DNA of 64,000 bases from Marinobacterium lutimaris (GTDB taxonomy: Bacteria > Pseudomonadota > Gammaproteobacteria > Pseudomonadales > Balneatricaceae): the NCBI RefSeq assembly GCF_900108065.1, contig NZ_FNVQ01000001.1, forward strand, positions 1,426,001-1,490,000. The letters run 5' to 3'. This document shows positions 58,819-64,000 of the stretch, one piece after another. The translations under genes were made by a program, and so were the position numbers. Numbering within the stretch: position 1 is the stretch's first letter; every line of letters begins with the position of its first letter. The notes below the pieces were generated by a model. The model was not told the origin of the DNA, ran no database searches, and was given only the letters and a program-made list of their open reading frames with translations.

Positions 58819-59286
58819 CCAAAATCCCAAATCAACAACATTTTATTTAGTTATCATATATTTAATGCGGACCGCTGCGTCACAACGGAGAAATCGGTGC
58901 CACCAGCCTACTGCTGAACGCGTTCGACCTCTGCCCGAAAAAGCCCGCAGGCTCGCGAGAGAACGACCGCTTCTCACGCCATCAGCCAGATCATCGCGAT
59001 GTTAGCAAAGTTGTGCCAAAACAGGGATAGAGTTATCCGAGGAAGCTTCAAAGCGATGGCCAGCACGGATCGATCCCAAGCGACTGCTGGACTCATCTGG
59101 GATAGCGCGCAGACGCGACATCAACAACAGATGGCAGGCCGAACGTAATTGGCCGCTTCTGCGGCCCGAACAGGCATCAGGGCGAATGAGTTCATAACAC
59201 GACATTGCAGATCGTAGCGAAGAAGCAGATCATGTGGTCTTTCAAAAGTTGGATAGTCTGTACGGGATTAAGCATCGAATAGCAGT
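58819..59286. other. Intergenic region, nothing recognised
   Basis: 468 nt between the JmjC gene and the next rightward gene. Short open frames on both strands have no ribosome-binding site and no family resemblance. No hairpin or repeat stood out. Confidence 0.4.
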
Positions 59287-59991
59287 ATGGATATAAAGCA
59301 CCTCGATATTTTTAAAAAATACTACCGGCATTCAAGCCACTCCGGGCAGAAACTGGAAGCGGGCTTCGCGCTGCGAACAAAAGGCCAGGTCAAACTCGGT
59401 AGTGATTTCGTTGAAATAGGCTGCTCACTGGACGACGGCTATTTTAAGTTTTCAGTCAGTGACGATGGCTACACGCTTTCGCTCTCCAACGCCCACAAGA
59501 CCATCTCCAAGGGTCCGGGACTGGTGCGTTTCATCGAGCGTCTGTACGGCATCGGCGATAAATTCAAGAAGCTCCACACCGACATCACCGATCACCAGTC
59601 GGTTGCGCTGGAGTGGGTCTGGATCAACCTGCCTGACTGCAAGCTGGGGCTCTACCTCTACAAAGGGACCTTTGGCCTGGATATACGCTATGACGGCTAC
59701 CCCAGACGCAAGCTGGAACTCGGTGCCTTTACACTGGAAAACATCGAGATATTCGATCACCAGGTGAAACAGGTGATGGATGCATTCATCAGAGCCTATG
59801 TGCGCGCCATCGGCCTGACCGAAACGGCCCCCGATGCGACTGAAGAGTCCAAGACGAAGACCGCTGTCGTTGCCGAACCTTCGCGGCCCCTGGTCTCGGA
59901 TAAGGCATTCAAAACAACCGGTATCGCAGCGGCACTGATTATTGGCACGGCGCTGCTGGCAGTCGGCTACTGGGCGACTCACCTGATCTGA
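59287..59991 (+). CDS. Tail-anchored protein of unknown function
   Basis: Protein of 234 residues, not recognised. A soluble domain of about 175 residues is rich in charged and aromatic residues (DDGYFKFSVSDDGYTLSLSN; WVWINLPDCKLGLYLYKGTF), followed by a low-complexity linker and one C-terminal helix (TGIAAALIIGTALLAVGYWA). There is no signal peptide, so it is probably anchored to the inner membrane by its C-terminus with the domain in the cytoplasm. Weak ribosome-binding site. Confidence 0.7.
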   Translation: MDIKHLDIFKKYYRHSSHSGQKLEAGFALRTKGQVKLGSDFVEIGCSLDDGYFKFSVSDDGYTLSLSNAHKTISKGPGLVRFIERLYGIGDKFKKLHTDITDHQSVALEWVWINLPDCKLGLYLYKGTFGLDIRYDGYPRRKLELGAFTLENIEIFDHQVKQVMDAFIRAYVRAIGLTETAPDATEESKTKTAVVAEPSRPLVSDKAFKTTGIAAALIIGTALLAVGYWATHLI

Positions 59992-60128
59992 TCAAGCAAA
60001 CGGAAGCAGGCCCGGATATCCTCCAACCTAAGAGGCGGCATTGGGGTCTGCAGTGGCGACTCGCTCTGGCGACTTACTCTGGCGCTAACGGAGCGCTCTC
60101 GCCACTCAAGGCTTGATTACACCCAGCC

Positions 60129-61865
60129 CTATTCGTTTACAGCAGACTGCTCGAAAAACCGGGTCACTTCATCTGCCGACAGGGGTTTGCTGAACCAGTA
60201 CCCTTGCGCGTAATCGATTGCCAGGCGCCTGCAGAACTCCGCCTGACGCTCTGTCTCTATACCTTCAACGACAATATCGAACTTGAGCCGGTGGCCAACA
60301 TGAACGATCGCCTCCAGAAGCGCTCCGTCGAGCTCATTCTCTGGGGCTTCCGCCACAAAGGCGCGATCAATCTTCAAATTCGTAATGGGGAAGATCTTCA
60401 GGTAGTTCAGTGACGAGTAGCCGGTACCGAAGTCATCGATCGATATCTCTACCCCCTTCTCCTTCAGCTCCCTTAATCCGGCAAGCATCCGGTCATTGGA
60501 TTTGATCAGCACATGCTCGGTCAGCTCTATCCCCAGGTCCCCGGGCGACAAACCAAAGCTACTGCGGCACTGCTCAAGCCGGGTAAAAAAGTCGGCCTGT
60601 TCCAACTGCTTGCCCGACACATTGATATCTACCCGCACATTAAAGCCGCGCTTTTTCCACGCACTGACCTGAGCGCAGGCCTGCTCCATCACCCAATCGC
60701 CGATCAGAATGATCAGATCAGAGCGCTCGGCAATCGGAATGAATATATCGGGAGATGCCCCAATGCCAGCAACCTGAGGACGCCACCGCAGCAGGGCTTC
60801 ACAGGCTTTCACTGTCTGACCAGTCATATCGAACTGAGGTTGGTAGACCAGCTCAAATTCGCCCTTACCGATCGAGTCACGCAATCCCGAGCCGATCTCC
60901 CGTTGAGCCTGGAGCTGCCTGCTAAGTTCAGCGGTGAAAAGGTGCGCACGGTTACGCCCGCTCTCCTTGGCGCAGTACATCGCCGCATCCGCATGCTTTA
61001 ACAGCGTCTCAGGTTCGGTACCGTCTGCGGGATAGGTACTGATACCGATACTTGCGGTGATATAGACACTTTCGTTATCAAACGAGAAGCTTTGACGGAA
61101 GAGTAGCAACAGGCGCTCTGCCAATGCGCTGACCTCAGCAACCGATGCAATATCGGGCGCTACCAGCACAAATTCGTCGCCGCCAAAGCGGGCAAGAAGG
61201 TTAGCCCCCAGGAGCTCAGACTTGAGCCGCTCGGCAACAGCGCCCAGCAGCTTATCGCCCCAGGTGTGGCCGAGGGTATCGTTGACCTCTTTAAACAGAT
61301 CCAGGTCGATAAAAAGCACTGCAAACTGCTCATTGCTCACCTGTTTCTGACAGATCAAGCGCGACAGTTCTCCGGCGAGGAAGCGCCGGTTTGGCAAACC
61401 GGTCAGCGCGTCCGTCGTTGCAAGCGCCCTTAGCTCTTCACGTGCCGTGTACTGTTCCCGCAGATCCACATCGATACAGAACATTTCCGGTGATGAGGTA
61501 TGCTCCTTGAGCATCACATGTGAGGAATATACGGGGACCGGGCGCCCATCCTTATGCTTGAGCACCAGTTCTGCGGACGGGATCGCAATACCTTTTTCCA
61601 TCCAGTCTTTATGCAGCCGGATAACATCGGCAGCCATTTCAGCCGGGATAATTAAATCCTCCAGCTTGCGACCTAGCGCCTCCTCTTTTGAATAGCCGTA
61701 GATGTCGGCGCTAGAACTGTTCCAATAGATCACCCGCCGATTCCGGTCGTACCCCTGAACAGAGACCTTCGGCAGAGTGTCGATCAGCTGCACAAACAGT
61801 CGTTCACCAGAAGCGTCACTCTCTGCTGATGTGGTGCAATCCTTCTCTTCCGGTTCCTTCGCCAC
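60129..61865 (-). CDS. PAS-GGDEF-EAL protein, probable c-di-GMP phosphodiesterase
   Basis: Dual-domain c-di-GMP protein of 578 residues without membrane helices. PAS/PAC (about 20-140), GGDEF (about 145-310, motif FGGDEF intact but no RxxD inhibitory site five residues before), EAL (about 325-570). EAL residues are intact: CEALLRW, NVSGKQL, ELTEHV, DDFGTGYSSLNYL and VEGIET. An intact EAL domain predicts phosphodiesterase activity; the intact GGDEF may also be active or regulate it through GTP. Monocistronic. Confidence 0.93.
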   Translation of the reverse strand: MAKEPEEKDCTTSAESDASGERLFVQLIDTLPKVSVQGYDRNRRVIYWNSSSADIYGYSKEEALGRKLEDLIIPAEMAADVIRLHKDWMEKGIAIPSAELVLKHKDGRPVPVYSSHVMLKEHTSSPEMFCIDVDLREQYTAREELRALATTDALTGLPNRRFLAGELSRLICQKQVSNEQFAVLFIDLDLFKEVNDTLGHTWGDKLLGAVAERLKSELLGANLLARFGGDEFVLVAPDIASVAEVSALAERLLLLFRQSFSFDNESVYITASIGISTYPADGTEPETLLKHADAAMYCAKESGRNRAHLFTAELSRQLQAQREIGSGLRDSIGKGEFELVYQPQFDMTGQTVKACEALLRWRPQVAGIGASPDIFIPIAERSDLIILIGDWVMEQACAQVSAWKKRGFNVRVDINVSGKQLEQADFFTRLEQCRSSFGLSPGDLGIELTEHVLIKSNDRMLAGLRELKEKGVEISIDDFGTGYSSLNYLKIFPITNLKIDRAFVAEAPENELDGALLEAIVHVGHRLKFDIVVEGIETERQAEFCRRLAIDYAQGYWFSKPLSADEVTRFFEQSAVNE

Positions 61866-62192
61866 CGATGCTGCTCCCTGTCTCTTCAGATGAGCTATGT
61901 CGCCAGGTACAAGCGCCTGATACGGTTCACACTGCTATTTATCCTGCATTTATACGCAGGGCGGAATTCATCCAGACCACCGCAGCAAGGCTAAACCTGA
62001 GTTTCCCAAGCAACCGGCCCAGATTAAAGACGGTTTACCCACCTAAAGGTAGCAGATTGGGGTTAAAGCAAAGCAAACCTGCCCCTTCGAGTGGTACTTA
62101 ATAGAGCGGCCGGTAAGCGGAGCGGTTTATGGGGAATGAAACATGGAGAGCGGAGCATTGAGAGCATCAGCCCCAGCCTCCTAACCGGCAGG
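61866..62192. other. Intergenic region, nothing recognised
   Basis: 327 nt upstream of the GGDEF-EAL gene and downstream of the GNAT gene, both leftward. It probably holds the promoter of the GGDEF-EAL gene, but no clear -35/-10 pair was found. Confidence 0.35.
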
Positions 62193-62681
62193 CTAGAACA
62201 CCAGGGCCTTTTCCATCATAACGGCATCATTCCCATAACTGGGGCAGACGCGGGTTGTCCTTACCTCGTTAAAACCAAGCCTCGCCCAGTAGCTTGCTGC
62301 CCCCTGCACCGCGACGAGCCTCAGCTTAGTAATCCCGCGCTCACGCGAAACCCTCTCCAGAGCCTCGAACAGCTCGCCACCAACACCCTGTCCCCGTGCC
62401 CTGGAGCTTACGGCTATATCATGCAGGTATAAGTGATCTCCCGCCTCAATCACCGGTAACCGGGTAAACAACTTCGGCGGTTGATGGCCACTCCAGAGGT
62501 GCGCCAGCAGATAACCCTGTACCTGCCCCTCGTCCGAAAGGCACACAAAGCAGGTCTCGGGGGAAGCTTCCGACTTGCTTTTCAGTACTGCCAAATCCTC
62601 GAGGCCGACCTGCTGATAGGCTTCGCTTTGAATCTCCAGAACACCTTCCCAGTGCGCTGATTCGATCGCTTCAATTTTCAT
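62193..62681 (-). CDS. GNAT family N-acetyltransferase
   Basis: Acetyl-CoA-dependent acetyltransferase of 162 residues. Motif A is clear: LHDIAVSSRARGQGVGGELF, with the Q/RxxGxG/A loop; motif B follows (YWARLGFNEV). ATG at 62681 (MKIEAIESAH) fits the family better than a start 12 codons upstream. Substrate unknown. Confidence 0.9.
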   Translation of the reverse strand: MKIEAIESAHWEGVLEIQSEAYQQVGLEDLAVLKSKSEASPETCFVCLSDEGQVQGYLLAHLWSGHQPPKLFTRLPVIEAGDHLYLHDIAVSSRARGQGVGGELFEALERVSRERGITKLRLVAVQGAASYWARLGFNEVRTTRVCPSYGNDAVMMEKALVF

Positions 62682-62774
62682 CGGTATCCAAAAGATATAA
62701 GGCGCAATTAGCACCATACTTCAAAGAGCACTGATAGCGCCTTAATCAGCTCCGCTTTACTCCGCTGTGCTTTA

Positions 62775-63176
62775 TCAGGTTTTATCGCGCATTATTTTCA
62801 ATATCTCTCTCGAATGAGCAGCATTTTCTGCCGTCGATTTTGTCACTTCTCCAGCAGCGATAATCAAGAGCCCAGAGATAGAAAAGCCGACACAGGTCAA
62901 TACAGCGGGAGGTCCGCCCGACAGCATCAACAGAGATCCAACTGCGCCCAGGGAGAATACAACCCAGCCAATAATGGAAATAAGCAGCGCTATTTTATGG
63001 GTAGACTGAGTCGAGAAATCTACCGTTGTCGATGGCCCTCCTGTAGGAGCAGGCTTTATTAAACCCGCTGCGACCTGATCCATTATTTCCTCAGAAGAAC
63101 TGCATCCGTTACAAAGCACTGCGTTTGAATTACCGTAGTTAATTCCGGTTTCCGCGTTACAAATATCACATTTCAT
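62775..63176 (-). CDS. Small zinc-ribbon membrane protein
   Basis: Protein of 133 residues: an N-terminal four-Cys zinc ribbon (CDICNAETGINYGNSNAVLC then NGC), a linker, and two membrane helices (about 62-84 and 88-110). Not recognised as a named family; zinc-ribbon-plus-helices proteins are common and unassigned. Single gene. Confidence 0.7.
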   Translation of the reverse strand: MKCDICNAETGINYGNSNAVLCNGCSSSEEIMDQVAAGLIKPAPTGGPSTTVDFSTQSTHKIALLISIIGWVVFSLGAVGSLLMLSGGPPAVLTCVGFSISGLLIIAAGEVTKSTAENAAHSREILKIMRDKT

Positions 63177-63446
63177 ATCTAAACATTAATCAATAAAACA
63201 TCTAAAAAATCGGATAATTAAACCCTAATGGCTATTAGTCATTTAATATCAAATTACTTTCATCTGCCCGCGAGCCGTCTGCTTGTCTCTGTCGCCAAAC
63301 AAGGGATCCGGGGCTTCCAGATCTCCTGAGCCAAGCGGGTTTTGAGGCATACAGCTGTCAACCCATGCGACTCCTAACCCGCGAAACTGTCGCCTGAAAA
63401 GCTCTCTGGTGAAGGGCCTTCACCCTAGCCGCACTGCGAGCAACAA

Positions 63447-63944
63447 TCAGGGTGCAGGAATCGTCGCCGGATCCCAGTGCTCGTCGGCCTTGCCATCCAC
63501 AAAGCGGAAGGTGTCGTACCAAGTGGTGGTGTAGGTCTCACCTTCTTTGGTCGGGTGCGGATAGGTACGGGGCATCATCACCGTTACCAGATCGTCCTCA
63601 GCCATCACCGCCACAACCGGAGTCTTCAGCTCACCACAGTTCTCGGTGGGCTCGCGCTTCAGCACCTGCGTGAAGTAATAGATCACACCTTCCACGCCAG
63701 AAGCGGCATTGGGGTTGTGCTGGATGTACTGCTCGGTCATCCATTCCCGCGCGCGATCCCACTGGTTGCACTGGAGCAGCTCACGCATGATATGTAGCGT
63801 TGCCTGCTTGTTCTTGTGCAGCAGCGGATCCTCATCGACAAACAGTGACTCCGGGTTGGCGACACCGACCACCGGTTCCTGGGCGTGAACGGAGCTGCTG
63901 AGTGCTAGCAGTGCAACGGGGATAAGCTTTGTGAGGGTTTTCAT
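63447..63944 (-). CDS. Secreted NTF2/SnoaL-like protein
   Basis: Exported protein of 165 residues: signal peptide of about 21 residues (ending SSSVHA-QEP) and one SnoaL-like domain (LLQCNQWDRAREWMTEQYIQHNPNAASGVEG). The polyketide-cyclase-like family motif QHNP is present. The ATG at 63944 has AAGG 8 nt upstream. Function unknown. Confidence 0.85.
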   Translation of the reverse strand: MKTLTKLIPVALLALSSSVHAQEPVVGVANPESLFVDEDPLLHKNKQATLHIMRELLQCNQWDRAREWMTEQYIQHNPNAASGVEGVIYYFTQVLKREPTENCGELKTPVVAVMAEDDLVTVMMPRTYPHPTKEGETYTTTWYDTFRFVDGKADEHWDPATIPAP

Positions 63945-64000
63945 TCTGGCTACCTTATCTGACATCCTTGAAGTACCGGGCTGGATACTCAGCTCCAGCC

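Noticed and set aside
58802-59205. Short frames between the JmjC and tail-anchored genes
   Set aside because: No start signals and no similarity to known proteins.

Overview
The window is chromosomal DNA of a gammaproteobacterium, probably a marine or brackish Oceanospirillales-type organism. The gene families point that way: an AlaC almost identical in sequence to the enterobacterial enzyme, TrmH, a TAXI-type TRAP transporter, a Ttg/Mex-like RND pump, YbiI and YjdM. The GC content is moderately high and there are many c-di-GMP and two-component genes. No rRNA, tRNA, insertion sequence, prophage or CRISPR array was seen. Gene density is about one per kilobase, and most genes are single or in short operons.

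Layout. 1-8.7 kb: alaC (cut by the window edge), a TAXI TRAP transporter (binding protein plus fused permease) behind a good sigma-54 promoter, the DctB/DctD-like kinase and sigma-54 activator that probably drive it, and trmH. 8.8-12 kb: monofunctional prephenate dehydratase, a probable small RNA gene with its own promoter and terminator, a second terminated leader or small RNA, a SemiSWEET sugar transporter and an EamA exporter. 12.2-18.5 kb: a complete N-ATPase operon (atpD C Q B E F A G, with no atpR). 18.5-25.5 kb: AlkB-like dioxygenase, LysR, DUF1127 protein, Nudix hydrolase, FUSC transporter, two entericidin-like lipoproteins (one only 50 residues), a PAS-GGDEF diguanylate cyclase and YbiI. 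25.6-29.9 kb: a three-subunit membrane dehydrogenase operon (gamma, FAD/GMC alpha, triheme cytochrome c) preceded by a palindromic operator and a compact four-stem RNA leader. 30-42 kb: LysR/EamA pair, YjdM, TetR, homocysteine methyltransferase-like enzyme, HerA-like ATPase, Asp/Glu racemase, a CDKN3-type phosphatase next to a HipA-like kinase, a PhnD-like sensor protein with a hybrid kinase, and DmeF. 42-49 kb: an unusual membrane protein with a histidine-kinase-like helix, a NYN protein and a tripartite RND efflux operon. 49.8-54.3 kb: an SDR and a NTF2/luciferase-like/NTF2 gene set with a divergent LysR gene. 54.3-64 kb: DinB, a secreted protein, VOC, a Coa1-like membrane protein, a JmjC protein, a tail-anchored unknown, a GGDEF-EAL protein, GNAT, a zinc-ribbon membrane protein and a secreted NTF2 protein.

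How the parts work together. The sigma-54 promoter, kinase and activator form a self-contained substrate-sensing loop for the TAXI transporter. The N-ATPase operon is a second rotary ATPase of the kind normally carried beside a housekeeping F-ATPase. The dehydrogenase operon would oxidise a sugar or alcohol in the periplasm and pass electrons through the cytochrome to the respiratory chain.

The best candidates for something new are the cloverleaf-like leader at 25730-25811, the small RNA at 9787-9908, and the phosphatase/kinase pair at 36925-38175. All structures were paired by eye and no searches were run.
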